Source: Balneolales bacterium (GTDB lineage: Bacteria; Bacteroidota; Rhodothermia; Balneolales; Natronogracilivirgulaceae). From it: a stretch of 14,523 nt of DNA. The DNA is taken from assembly GCA_007131535.1 (NCBI GenBank), contig SLQI01000016.1, positions 1 to 14,523 of the forward strand, given 5' to 3'. The notes under the pieces are model-generated. The model did no database searches. It had not been told where the DNA came from and worked only from the letters and a program-made list of their open reading frames with translations. Positions 1 through 7,950 of the stretch are shown here, piece by piece; the stretch's first letter is position 1, and every line of letters starts with the position of its first letter. The translations under genes were made by a program, and so were the position numbers.

Positions 1-39
1 CTGGCTAAAATTCGCAATCCGAATACCAATCTGGCATAA
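1..39 (+). CDS. actB: ActB C-terminal tail (partial)
   Basis: Only the last 12 codons and the TAA stop are in the window, read in frame 1; the encoded end is LAKIRNPNTNLA. ActB is the large iron-sulfur subunit of alternative complex III, related to molybdopterin oxidoreductases, and it normally precedes actC, which starts 27 bp downstream. The assignment rests mainly on gene order; the ending also resembles what I recall of ActB C-termini. Caveat: frame 2 is also open and would run to a TGA at 68-70, overlapping the actC ATG, so the true frame needs the upstream sequence. Confidence 0.6.
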   Translation: MAKIRNPNTNLA

Positions 40-66
40 GCCTGAAAGAGAAATCTATTTTCTGAA

Positions 67-1464
67 ATGAGTCAAAACGCTGAAGTAGCAGTTCAAAAAC
101 CGCTGGTAAAAGGAAATCACGATTTTGGAAGCATTACCAAACTGGTAAGTGATATTCCCCAGCAAAAGACACCTACCTGGTGGTATATAGCCTTTGGTAT
201 TGCCAACTTATTGATGGGACTACTGTTGGCAATGATAATTTATTTGATTTATGAAGGTATGGGTGTCTGGGGACTTCAACAGCCGGTTAGTTGGGGCTGG
301 GCCATCATTAACTTCGTGTGGTGGGTCGGTATCGGACACGCCGGTACGTTGATTTCGGCCATTTTGTTTCTATTCCGACAGGGATGGCGTACGGCCATTA
401 ACCGGTTTGCTGAAGCTATGACGATCTTTGCGGTGATGTGTGCCGGTATATTTCCGGCGATTCACGTCGGAAGGATCTGGGTAATCTACTATATCTTTCC
501 GCTTCCGAATTCAATGGCACTTTGGCCAAATTTTAGCAGTCCATTGTTGTGGGACGTATTTGCTGTAGGAACTTATTTTACTGTATCCACACTGTTCTGG
601 TATGTTGGCTTGGTGCCTGACCTTGCAACAATGCGGGATAAGGTAAAAGGTAAAGTATCCAAGCTGCTTTATGGTGCTTTCGCAATAGGATGGAGAGGTG
701 GAAACCGGCAGTGGCAAAATTATGAGAAAGCCTATATGCTTTTAGCCGGTCTGGCAACACCTCTGGTACTCTCGGTTCACTCTGTAGTATCCTTTGACTT
801 TGCCGTATCTATTATCCCCGGATGGCACACTACCATTTTCCCACCGTATTTCGTTGCCGGTGCTATTTTCTCCGGTTTTGCAATGGTGATGACCTTGATG
901 TTGATCTGCCGCAAGATTTACGGTCTTGAGGATATCATGAATATTGATATCGTTGAAAAGATGAACATCATTATCCTTGTCACGGGGTGGATGGTCGGCT
1001 TTGCCTATATAATGGAGTTTTTCATAGCCTGGTATAGTGGGGTCGAATACGAGAAATTTGCTTTTGTGAACAGGGCCTTCGGTCCGTACGCCTGGGCGTA
1101 TTGGATCATGATGGCCTGTAATGTGATTGCACCAAACTTCTTCTGGTTCAGAAAGATGAGAAGAAGTGTCGCTGTGTCCTTTATTCTGTCTATTGTTGTA
1201 AACATCGGAATGTGGTTCGAGCGATTTGTTATCACGGTAACATCGCTTGCACAAGACTTTCTGCCGTCTTCCTGGGGTTATTACAGCCCAACATGGGTAG
1301 ACGTGCTTACTTATGTGGGTACATTCGGTCTGTTTTTTACTTTCTTTCTGCTGTTCCTGCGGTTCCTGCCGATGGTTGCGATGGCAGAGGTGAAGATGGT
1401 ATTGCCTCAGGCTGACCCGCATTACTATGATAATGGAAAGTCCGAAGACCAGGAAACTAAATAA
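67..1464 (+). CDS. actC: Alternative complex III subunit ActC (NrfD-like quinol module)
   Basis: A 465-aa polytopic membrane protein of the NrfD/PsrC family. It is an integral subunit of alternative complex III, the quinol:cytochrome c oxidoreductase that replaces bc1, and is thought to carry a quinol site on the periplasmic side next to ActB. About ten hydrophobic helices are visible, starting near residues 40-62 and 78-103. Polar residues sit inside membrane stretches, as expected for quinol or proton sites: H91 in a GIGHAGTLISA segment, H133, H238, D244, H254, and E385-R386 in GMWFERF. The length is normal for ActC. It starts 27 bp after the actB tail behind a purine-rich GAAAGAG, and actD follows after 21 bp, so co-transcription is likely. 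Family assignment is firm; the roles of single residues are inferred. Confidence 0.95.
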   Translation: MSQNAEVAVQKPLVKGNHDFGSITKLVSDIPQQKTPTWWYIAFGIANLLMGLLLAMIIYLIYEGMGVWGLQQPVSWGWAIINFVWWVGIGHAGTLISAILFLFRQGWRTAINRFAEAMTIFAVMCAGIFPAIHVGRIWVIYYIFPLPNSMALWPNFSSPLLWDVFAVGTYFTVSTLFWYVGLVPDLATMRDKVKGKVSKLLYGAFAIGWRGGNRQWQNYEKAYMLLAGLATPLVLSVHSVVSFDFAVSIIPGWHTTIFPPYFVAGAIFSGFAMVMTLMLICRKIYGLEDIMNIDIVEKMNIIILVTGWMVGFAYIMEFFIAWYSGVEYEKFAFVNRAFGPYAWAYWIMMACNVIAPNFFWFRKMRRSVAVSFILSIVVNIGMWFERFVITVTSLAQDFLPSSWGYYSPTWVDVLTYVGTFGLFFTFFLLFLRFLPMVAMAEVKMVLPQADPHYYDNGKSEDQETK

Positions 1465-1485
1465 ATAAAGCCTGATCACTGAATC

Positions 1486-2037
1486 ATGAGCTCAGAAGAA
1501 AACAAAAAGTTGTACGGCCTGTTGGCTGAATTCAAAAATCCGGGTGAACTAATGGATGCCGCAAAAGCGGTAAACAAAGCCGGATATCATAAATTTGATG
1601 CATACAGTCCGTTTCCGATCCACGGTATGGATGAAGCAATGGGACTGAAAAAATCCAAACTCGGATGGATTGTCCTCGGGCACGGAATATTGGGTATGTT
1701 AGGTGGAATTGCTCTTCAGTTGTGGGTACATACTACTGCTTACCCGATGAATATAAGTGGAAAGCCGGAAGCTAACATTCCGGCCTTTATACCGGTTACT
1801 TTTGAGCTGACAATCCTGCTCGCGGCATTCGGTACTTTCTTCGGGATGTTCGCTCTGAATAAACTTCCGAAGTTTAATCACCCTTTATTTAATTCACAGA
1901 CATTTGAAAAAGTAACGGATGATGGTTTCTTCATCGGTATCGAAGCCGAGGATGACCTGTTTTCTGTGGAAAAAACAGAAAAGTTACTTAAAGATATAGG
2001 CGCTTCTCATGTCGAGAAGGTCTATGATTCCGAATAA
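1486..2037 (+). CDS. actD: Alternative complex III subunit ActD (DUF3341)
   Basis: A 183-aa protein with the DUF3341 layout. A soluble N-terminal part (1-55) is followed by two transmembrane helices (about 60-83 and 105-126) joined by a periplasmic loop holding the family's YPMNISGKP-type motif (near 91-99) and NIPAFIPVTFE (near 102-112), then a soluble C-terminal part. ActD is a small membrane subunit of alternative complex III that packs against the quinol modules; it binds no cofactor. It lies 21 bp after actC and 42 bp before actE, in the invariant actCDE order. Length and topology are typical, and nothing is odd about it. Confidence 0.93.
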   Translation: MSSEENKKLYGLLAEFKNPGELMDAAKAVNKAGYHKFDAYSPFPIHGMDEAMGLKKSKLGWIVLGHGILGMLGGIALQLWVHTTAYPMNISGKPEANIPAFIPVTFELTILLAAFGTFFGMFALNKLPKFNHPLFNSQTFEKVTDDGFFIGIEAEDDLFSVEKTEKLLKDIGASHVEKVYDSE

Positions 2038-2079
2038 ACAGATTTTTCAATACTTCATTTTGCAAATCGACGAATTATC

Positions 2080-2712
2080 GTGAAAGCATTTCAAAAAATA
2101 GCACTTTTCCTTGCATTGCTGATTGCACTTTCAGCATGCCGTGGACAACCTTTTGAAGATCCACCGCGATTTGTGCAGCCAAACATGCATTATCAGGAAA
2201 AATTCAGATATCAACAGGAAAACCCGTTTTTTGAGGATAGCCGAGCAGACAGACTTCCGGTTGAGGGGACGGTTTCCCGTGGTAACCTCCAAACAGATCA
2301 CGCTTACTATGAAGGTGTTGATTCAGATGGAGACTACGTAACCTCGATACCGGCTGATTTAGACCGCTCTTTTCTGATGCGTGGTAAAGAGAGATACGAT
2401 ATCTACTGTACAGCTTGTCATGGAGGAACCGGTGACGGTGATGGAATTGTCTCGGAATACGGTTTGGTAGCACCAACCTTTCATGATGATGAAGCACTTG
2501 AATGGGAAGATGGCCGAATCTACAGTGCTATTTACAACGGCTATGAAACTATGCAGTCATATCGTCATAAAATTCCTGTTGAAGATCGCTGGGCTATTGT
2601 TGCTTATGTGCGAGCCCTGCAAATCAGTCAGGCCGCAGATGAAGATGCAATTCAACGATTAGGATTGGATTTAAATGAAATTGAAGTAGCGGATGCTTCC
2701 GAAGGTGAATAA
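2080..2712 (+). CDS. actE: Alternative complex III subunit ActE, monohaem cytochrome c lipoprotein
   Basis: A 210-aa periplasmic cytochrome c lipoprotein. The signal peptide ends in the lipobox LSAC with the lipidated cysteine at residue 20. One haem-binding CTACH motif is at 110-114, followed by GGTGDGDG, and the likely distal ligand is M158 in GYETMQSY. The last part (185-210) is acidic. In alternative complex III, ActE carries electrons from the complex towards the oxidase cytochrome domain, here probably the haem c domain of CoxB encoded downstream. The start is GTG (2080-2082): it gives a good lysine-then-hydrophobic signal peptide and I see no better ATG. The Shine-Dalgarno signal is weak. 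Gaps are 42 bp to actD and 45 bp to actF. Confidence 0.93.
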   Translation: MKAFQKIALFLALLIALSACRGQPFEDPPRFVQPNMHYQEKFRYQQENPFFEDSRADRLPVEGTVSRGNLQTDHAYYEGVDSDGDYVTSIPADLDRSFLMRGKERYDIYCTACHGGTGDGDGIVSEYGLVAPTFHDDEALEWEDGRIYSAIYNGYETMQSYRHKIPVEDRWAIVAYVRALQISQAADEDAIQRLGLDLNEIEVADASEGE

Positions 2713-2757
2713 GAACCTTACGGACTCAACCGCAATAATCAAGAATATTGTACACTA

Positions 2758-3945
2758 ATGGCACAACATACTTTAACTGACAATCTTCAATTTCCCGAAA
2801 GTGATTCTCTCGCCAAAGCTTTCTTTGGTGTTGCCGTGGTGGGAATTGTGGCAAGTTTAATCGGTTTTTTTGTCAATACCGAACAGTTTTACTTCTCTTA
2901 TTTAACAAACTTTTCCTTTGTCGCCACAATCAGCTTAGCGGCGTTGTTTTTTGTGATGCTGCAACACATTACCAGTTCTTCATGGAGTGTAGTTCTTCGA
3001 AGGATTCCGGAAACATTTGCATACCTTCTATTCATGTTGGCCATTCTGTTTATTCCGATCTTCTTCGGAATGCAGCATCTTTACGAATGGTCAAGGCCGG
3101 AAGTACTCGCTGCAGATGATCTTGCTCAATATAAGGAGCCTTATCTAAACACAACCTTTTTTATCATCCGTAACATCTTCTACTTTGTAATCTGGTCTTT
3201 TCTTGGATGGAAACTGTATCAGAACTCCGTAAAGATGGATAAGCAAGGAGCGGATGCGAGCACCTACAAATCGCAGAAGATCATCAGCGGACCCGGTATC
3301 TTACTTTTCGGTTTTACTGTGGCATTTGCATCTTTTGATTGGTTGATGTCTCTTGAGTTCCACTGGTTTTCAACCATGTTCGGCGTATACTTATTTGCGA
3401 TGAGTTTTCAGGTATTCCTGGCTATTGCAATACTGATATGCCTGTACCTCAGAAAACAAGGTCTGCTTCGTAACACTATTCGAATGCCACACTTTGAGGA
3501 TCTTGGTAAACTGCTATTTGGCTTTACTGTCTTCTATGCTTATATCGCTTTCAGTCAGTTCATGCTCTATTATTATGCAAACATTCCTGAGCATACTATG
3601 TGGTACTATAACAGGCTTCAGGGAAGCTGGGAAACTATTACCTGGATGCTTTTGTTTGGCCGATTTGTAGTACCTTTTATCCTCTTATTAGGCTTATGGG
3701 CAAAATCAAACCTCAAATTACTTGCCGGACTCTCTGTGTTGATTGTGGTTATGCACTTCATCGAAGTTTTCTGGATTGTTACTCCAGTTCTGCACGAAGC
3801 CGGCATCACTGTTCATTGGCTTGATATTACCCTGCTATTGGCCTTTGCCGGTTTATTTTTTGGACTGTTTTTTCAAAAGTTCAAAAGCAACAGCATGGTA
3901 CCAAAGAACGACCCGTTACTGGCAGAATCTCTGAATAAACATTAA
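2758..3945 (+). CDS. actF: Alternative complex III subunit ActF (second polytopic membrane subunit)
   Basis: A 395-aa membrane protein with about ten helices, distantly related to ActC. ActF forms the second membrane module of alternative complex III and may hold a second quinol or proton-transfer site. Family-like segments include LQHITSSSWSVVLRR (68-82), SFDWLMSLEFHWFSTMFG (192-209), and YYANIPEHTMWY (272-283). Charged residues in or next to membrane helices include D194, E200, H202 and E336. The usual actE-actF order is kept. The short soluble tail ends at 395. The next gene starts 19 bp later, so the operon continues past the ACIII genes. Confidence 0.93.
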   Translation: MAQHTLTDNLQFPESDSLAKAFFGVAVVGIVASLIGFFVNTEQFYFSYLTNFSFVATISLAALFFVMLQHITSSSWSVVLRRIPETFAYLLFMLAILFIPIFFGMQHLYEWSRPEVLAADDLAQYKEPYLNTTFFIIRNIFYFVIWSFLGWKLYQNSVKMDKQGADASTYKSQKIISGPGILLFGFTVAFASFDWLMSLEFHWFSTMFGVYLFAMSFQVFLAIAILICLYLRKQGLLRNTIRMPHFEDLGKLLFGFTVFYAYIAFSQFMLYYYANIPEHTMWYYNRLQGSWETITWMLLFGRFVVPFILLLGLWAKSNLKLLAGLSVLIVVMHFIEVFWIVTPVLHEAGITVHWLDITLLLAFAGLFFGLFFQKFKSNSMVPKNDPLLAESLNKH

Positions 3946-3964
3946 AAAATCACGTTAGGAAGCA

Positions 3965-4345
3965 ATGACTAACCAACCTGGTAAAGAGAATCCCGGAGAC
4001 AGCCAAGGCGGTGAAGACTACGATCCGAAAGAATTTAATCTTCCCGAGTCTGATGTGTCTTACGGGGTTATGCATGATACTCTTAACATCAAAAACCTCA
4101 CTTTCTGGAGTGTCTTGGGTATAGTCATCTTTGGAATATTATTAGTAGGTGCTTTTTTTATGTACCATTCAAATAAGATGACCTTTACTGAAGAAGCTTC
4201 TGTACGTAGTGAACATCGGTATGTTCAGCAAAAGAAGCAGAGTTCCCAGGAGCGCCTGAATTCATTCGGGGTTGTAGATGAGGAGCAAGGTATTTACCAC
4301 ATTCCCATTGACAGTGCTATAACTCTATATCTTGATGAAAACTAA
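3965..4345 (+). CDS. Small single-helix membrane protein between actF and sco
   Basis: A 126-aa protein of no named function that I can assign. Residues 1-40 are acidic and Gly/Pro/Asn-rich with no signal peptide, one transmembrane helix spans about 46-67, and 70-126 would be periplasmic. The C-terminal segment 101-126 (FGVVDEEQGIYHIPIDSAI at 101-119, ending LYLDEN) resembles a motif I recall from small anchored proteins next to SCO and coxB in other ACIII/cox clusters, where a sentence like WVD..KG..RIPIDRAM recurs; this is memory, not a search. An AGGA lies 4 nt before the ATG. Its end overlaps the sco start by 11 bp, so the two are probably translationally coupled. It could be an accessory ACIII subunit (ActG/ActH-like) or an oxidase assembly factor. 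Confidence 0.8.
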   Translation: MTNQPGKENPGDSQGGEDYDPKEFNLPESDVSYGVMHDTLNIKNLTFWSVLGIVIFGILLVGAFFMYHSNKMTFTEEASVRSEHRYVQQKKQSSQERLNSFGVVDEEQGIYHIPIDSAITLYLDEN

Positions 4346-5186
4346 CGAATCTATTCGTTGTAACACTTTTGTTCTTTTATTTCTCTTTTTGTTGTTGTCT
4401 ATTTTTTCAGAATCGGCTCTGGCTCAAGGCCACGATGCTGAAAATATAGATGAAGATGAAGTTGGCATTGAAGAAATGCTTGGAGACCAGATATCTGAGG
4501 ATACTTGGTTTTACAATGAAAAAGGGGAAGAGATTAAAATAGGTGATTATCTCAACAGGGATAAGCCTTTCATCTTAGCCCTTGTGTATTATGAATGTCC
4601 ATTGCTATGTAATTTGATTTTGGAAGGAATGTACCGGGGTCTACAGGATTTAAGTTGGACACCCGGTGATGAATTTGAAATTTTGACGATTAGCATTGCG
4701 TCCGATGAATCACCCGAGCTTGCTAAATCACAAAAGGCCAGTTACATCGAAGATTATGGTCGGCCTGAGGCAGCAGACGGATGGCACTTTTGGACCGGTG
4801 AAGAAGATCAAATTGAGAAACTTACCAACGAAGTTGGTTTTGATTTCACCTGGGACGAGTCAACTCAGGAGTACATTCACGCTTCCAGTTTGATTTTTCT
4901 TTCAGAAGAAGGTGTCATTACCAGGTACCTTCATGGAATTGATTATCCGGAGCTGTCATTAAGAAATGCACTTTATGATGCAGCCGATGGAAATATTGGT
5001 TCACCAATGGATAGGGTTGTTCTTTATTGTTATGAATACGACCCGGATTCAGAGTCTTATGCACCCGTGGCTATCAATATAATGAAGATTGGTGGTGCTG
5101 CAACGCTTGTGTTGTTGGGGCTTTTCCTGGGAATCTTCTGGTATCGCGAGAAGAAGAAAGAAAAATTATCTGTACAAAATATTTAA
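4335..5186 (+). CDS. sco: SCO1/SenC-family copper chaperone with C-terminal membrane anchor
   Basis: A thioredoxin-fold SCO1/SenC protein of 283 aa from the ATG, which supplies copper or reduces the cysteines of the CuA site of CoxB, encoded next. The copper ligands are visible: C88 and C92 in the CPLLC motif and H182 in YIHASSLIFL. A secretion signal covers roughly 1-30 (cleavage after ALA), and a second hydrophobic helix lies near 250-270, followed by a lysine-rich end. The mature protein should therefore be held by a C-terminal anchor, unlike the N-terminal anchor of classic Sco1. An in-frame TTG at 4332 directly precedes the ATG; I prefer the ATG. It overlaps the upstream gene by 11 bp, and coxB begins 12 bp after its stop. 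Confidence 0.93.
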   Translation: MKTNESIRCNTFVLLFLFLLLSIFSESALAQGHDAENIDEDEVGIEEMLGDQISEDTWFYNEKGEEIKIGDYLNRDKPFILALVYYECPLLCNLILEGMYRGLQDLSWTPGDEFEILTISIASDESPELAKSQKASYIEDYGRPEAADGWHFWTGEEDQIEKLTNEVGFDFTWDESTQEYIHASSLIFLSEEGVITRYLHGIDYPELSLRNALYDAADGNIGSPMDRVVLYCYEYDPDSESYAPVAINIMKIGGAATLVLLGLFLGIFWYREKKKEKLSVQNI

Positions 5187-5198
5187 CATATAACAATT

Positions 5199-6149
5199 AT
5201 GTTCGAGCGATTTGCTGAGTTCTTTTTACCTCCACAGCGGTCAACCGTTGCTGCGGAGGTGGATGGTCTTTTTCATTTTATTCACATTTCTGGGTTCATC
5301 CTGTTCATCGGGATTGTGGCGACAATTGTCTATTTTGCCATTAAATACCGAAGAAAATCTGAGGATGAGATAACCCCGGTAATTTCTCATAATACCAGAC
5401 TCGAAATTGCCTGGTCTGTAATTCCCACTATAATGATCTTAATTGTTTTCAGCTGGGGTTTCCGGGGCTTTTTAAATGTGAATACAGCTCCTTCCGATGC
5501 GTTTGAGATTAACGTTACCGGTGTTTCATGGTTTTGGGAGTTCGAATATCCCGATGATGGCATTATGCTAACTGATGAATTAGTCGTGCCTGTAAATCAG
5601 CCAATTAAGTTGAATATGAGATCCGAAGACGTTATTCACTCGTTCTTTGTACCGGATTTCAGAATTAAAAAAGACGTATTGCCCGGTCGCAATACAACTA
5701 CTTGGTTTGAAGCCACTGAAGTCGGTGAGTCTATCATGTTTTGTGCAGAATATTGCGGAACCGAGCATTCTGCTATGGATGCGACAATCAGAGTAGTTTC
5801 TGAAGAAGAGTATGAAGAGTTTCTTGAAGAAGAAGCTGTTGATATTGAAGACATGCCACTTGCTGAACTTGGAGAACTAACTTTTCAACAGCAGGGGTGC
5901 CAGAGTTGCCACAGTGTAGATGGCACAGACATGGTTGGCCCTTCTATGCAAGGTCTCTATCAGTCGGAAAGAGAACTTGACGATGGTAGTACAGTAACAG
6001 CTGATGAAGATTATTTACGTAGATCTATCGTAGATCCCCGTGCAGAAGTAACAGCCGGATATCCCAACAATATGCCTACTTTTTATGGTGACCGGTTAAG
6101 TGATAGAGAAATAGACGCATTAGTAACTTATATTAAAGAACTCCAGTAA
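5199..6149 (+). CDS. coxB: Cytochrome c oxidase subunit II with fused cytochrome c domain (caa3 type)
   Basis: The 316-aa electron-entry subunit of a caa3 oxidase. Two transmembrane helices (about 27-49 and 70-92) are followed by a cupredoxin domain whose CuA ligands are all present: H147, C182, E184, C186, H190 and M193, in the pattern CxExCGxxHxxM. An unusually acidic linker (201-226) leads to a fused cytochrome c domain with CQSCH (234-238) and the likely distal ligand M292 in NNMPTF. The fused haem c would take electrons from ActE and pass them to CuA. No cleavable signal is obvious; the protein begins with a short amphipathic segment. It starts 12 bp after sco, and coxA follows after a single base. 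Confidence 0.96.
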   Translation: MFERFAEFFLPPQRSTVAAEVDGLFHFIHISGFILFIGIVATIVYFAIKYRRKSEDEITPVISHNTRLEIAWSVIPTIMILIVFSWGFRGFLNVNTAPSDAFEINVTGVSWFWEFEYPDDGIMLTDELVVPVNQPIKLNMRSEDVIHSFFVPDFRIKKDVLPGRNTTTWFEATEVGESIMFCAEYCGTEHSAMDATIRVVSEEEYEEFLEEEAVDIEDMPLAELGELTFQQQGCQSCHSVDGTDMVGPSMQGLYQSERELDDGSTVTADEDYLRRSIVDPRAEVTAGYPNNMPTFYGDRLSDREIDALVTYIKELQ

Positions 6150-6150
6150 T

Positions 6151-7899
6151 ATGGCGGACTCAGGTTCCAGAACACTTAGAATTCGGGAATTTCCGATTGA
6201 GGAAAATCCTCCAAAGAATTATTTAAATCACGAACGAGGGTTGATGTCTTGGTTATTTACGCTTGATCACAAGCGTATAGGCCTGATGTATCTGGCATCA
6301 ATTGTAATTGCATTTTTCTTAGGCGGCATGCTTGCCGTTGGTTTGCGCACAGAATTATGGACGCCGGCAGGTACATTTATTGATGCCGATACTTATAACC
6401 ACATATTTACGCTGCACGGCGTAATTATGGTTTTCCTTTTTATCATTCCTTCAATTCCCGCCGCACTCGGGAACATCTTTCTTCCCATTATGCTTGGGGC
6501 AAAAGATGTTGCTTTTCCCAGACTAAACCTTGCCAGTTTCTGGGTGTATTCGCTTGGTGCTGTGTTTGCTCTTTACTCTATAGCTCACGGCGGTGTTGAT
6601 ACCGGCTGGACGTTCTATACGCCTTACAGTACCGAAACCGGTTCTGCAGTTATTTCGATGACACTCGGTGCTTTCATTATGGGTTTTTCATCCATTATGA
6701 CCGGTGTCAACTTTATTGCTACAATTCATAAGATGCGCTCGCCGGGAATGTCCTGGGGAAGAATGCCACTGTTTCTGTGGTCATTATATGCAACAAGCAT
6801 TATTCAGGTTCTTGCGACTCCGGTACTTGGTATTACTCTTCTCTTACTCGTAATGGAGCGGGCATTGGGAATTGGAATTTTTGATCCTGCATTGGGAGGT
6901 GATCCGGTTCTGTACCAGCACTTTTTCTGGTTTTATTCCCACCCTGCGGTATACATTATGATTGTTCCGGCATTCGGGATCATTTCAGAGCTCATTACCA
7001 CATTTAGCCGAAAAGTAATCTTTGGCTATTGGGCGATTGCTCTTTCCAGTCTGGCGATTGCATTCATCGGCTTTTTGGTATGGGGCCACCACATGTTCGT
7101 GTCAGGGCAGTCGGAGTTATCTTCAGTGGTGTTTTCATTTTTGACCTTCTTTGTTGGAATTCCTACCGGAATTAAGGTATTGAACTGGGTAACCACGCTA
7201 TATCGTGGCTCCATTTCTCTAAAAACGCCGATGCTCTATGCGATGATTTTTCTGATTCTTTTCACGATCGGTGGTGTGACCGGAATCATGCTCGGAGCAC
7301 TTTCAGTAAACGTGCATCTTCACGATACTTACTACGTAGTTGCGCACTTCCATTATGTGATGATGGGTGGAACGGTATTTGCCTTCCTGGGTGGCTTGCA
7401 CTACTGGTGGCCCAAGATCTTTGGTAAAATGTATAATGAGTTCTGGGCTAAGGTTTCCGCTGTTATACTTTTTATAGCATTCAATGTCACATTCCTGCCA
7501 CAGTTTGTTATGGGAAGTCAGGGTATGCCCCGCCGATACTTTAACTATATTGAAGAGTTTCAGGTGATGCATCAAATTTCTACAGTGGGTAGCTGGATGC
7601 TTGGTGTGGGTTTTATCATCATGGCAATTTACCTGGTCCATTCGCTCTATAAAGGTGAAAAAGCTCCTTCTAATCCCTGGGGGGGACGTACATTAGAATG
7701 GATGACTGCTTCTCCGCCCATTCACCACAATTTTGAGCATACTCCGGTAATCATTCACGGACCATACGATCACCATAAACCTATACGAGAGTTTCGACTT
7801 GGTATAGCCGGTTCAGACAATGGTCATGGTCATCACACAAACGGTGATGGTGCCCATACGGAAGAAGTCGAATCTGGTGATCAAACCGGCTCAAGATAA
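6151..7899 (+). CDS. coxA: Cytochrome c oxidase subunit I, A2-type haem-copper oxidase
   Basis: The 582-aa catalytic subunit that reduces O2 to water and pumps protons, with about twelve membrane helices. Ligands fit the family: H89 and H401 for haem a, H399 for haem a3, and H264, H313 and H314 for CuB, with Y268 the cross-linked tyrosine. H391-D392 match the Mg site, and K342 in PTGIK is the K-channel lysine. Helix VI reads FYSHPAVY (261-268): the D-channel glutamate of A1 enzymes is absent and the YS pair of A2 enzymes, known from Rhodothermus caa3, is present. The cytoplasmic C-terminus is His-rich, with ten histidines in 525-569. One base separates it from coxB; 91 bp containing a strong hairpin separate it from coxC. 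Confidence 0.97.
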   Translation: MADSGSRTLRIREFPIEENPPKNYLNHERGLMSWLFTLDHKRIGLMYLASIVIAFFLGGMLAVGLRTELWTPAGTFIDADTYNHIFTLHGVIMVFLFIIPSIPAALGNIFLPIMLGAKDVAFPRLNLASFWVYSLGAVFALYSIAHGGVDTGWTFYTPYSTETGSAVISMTLGAFIMGFSSIMTGVNFIATIHKMRSPGMSWGRMPLFLWSLYATSIIQVLATPVLGITLLLLVMERALGIGIFDPALGGDPVLYQHFFWFYSHPAVYIMIVPAFGIISELITTFSRKVIFGYWAIALSSLAIAFIGFLVWGHHMFVSGQSELSSVVFSFLTFFVGIPTGIKVLNWVTTLYRGSISLKTPMLYAMIFLILFTIGGVTGIMLGALSVNVHLHDTYYVVAHFHYVMMGGTVFAFLGGLHYWWPKIFGKMYNEFWAKVSAVILFIAFNVTFLPQFVMGSQGMPRRYFNYIEEFQVMHQISTVGSWMLGVGFIIMAIYLVHSLYKGEKAPSNPWGGRTLEWMTASPPIHHNFEHTPVIIHGPYDHHKPIREFRLGIAGSDNGHGHHTNGDGAHTEEVESGDQTGSR

Positions 7900-7904
7900 T
7901 GACT

Positions 7905-7950
7905 GAACTGCCGGCGTCTATTTTGGATGGTTAAGACGACCGGCAGGTTC
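7905..7950 (+). other. Hairpin in the coxA-coxC gap
   Basis: An imperfect inverted repeat pairs 7905-7919 (GAACTGCCGGCGTCT) with 7934-7950 (AGACGACCGGCAGGTTC). The pairing needs only two single-base bulges in the right arm, and the loop is 14 nt. The hairpin begins 5 bp after the coxA stop and is followed by TAATAAAAAAA, not by a T run, so it is not a standard intrinsic terminator on the plus strand; on the minus strand the T run lies on the wrong side. A role in mRNA processing or 3'-end protection, giving different amounts of coxBA and coxCD, is an inference. Confidence 0.6.

Noticed and set aside
742..1479. 245-codon open frame on the minus strand across actC
   Set aside because: It lies wholly opposite a clear ActC gene, is rich in His, Lys, Arg and Gln in no recognisable domain pattern, and has no membrane or motif signal. 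It is a shadow of actC codon use.
7303..7641. 112-codon minus-strand open frame opposite coxA
   Set aside because: It is antisense to a highly conserved part of subunit I, has no family resemblance, and no start context supports it.
7905..7950. Hairpin read as a rho-independent terminator after coxA
   Set aside because: No T run follows the stem on the plus strand; on the minus strand the T run is on the wrong side. coxC and coxD also belong to the same enzyme.
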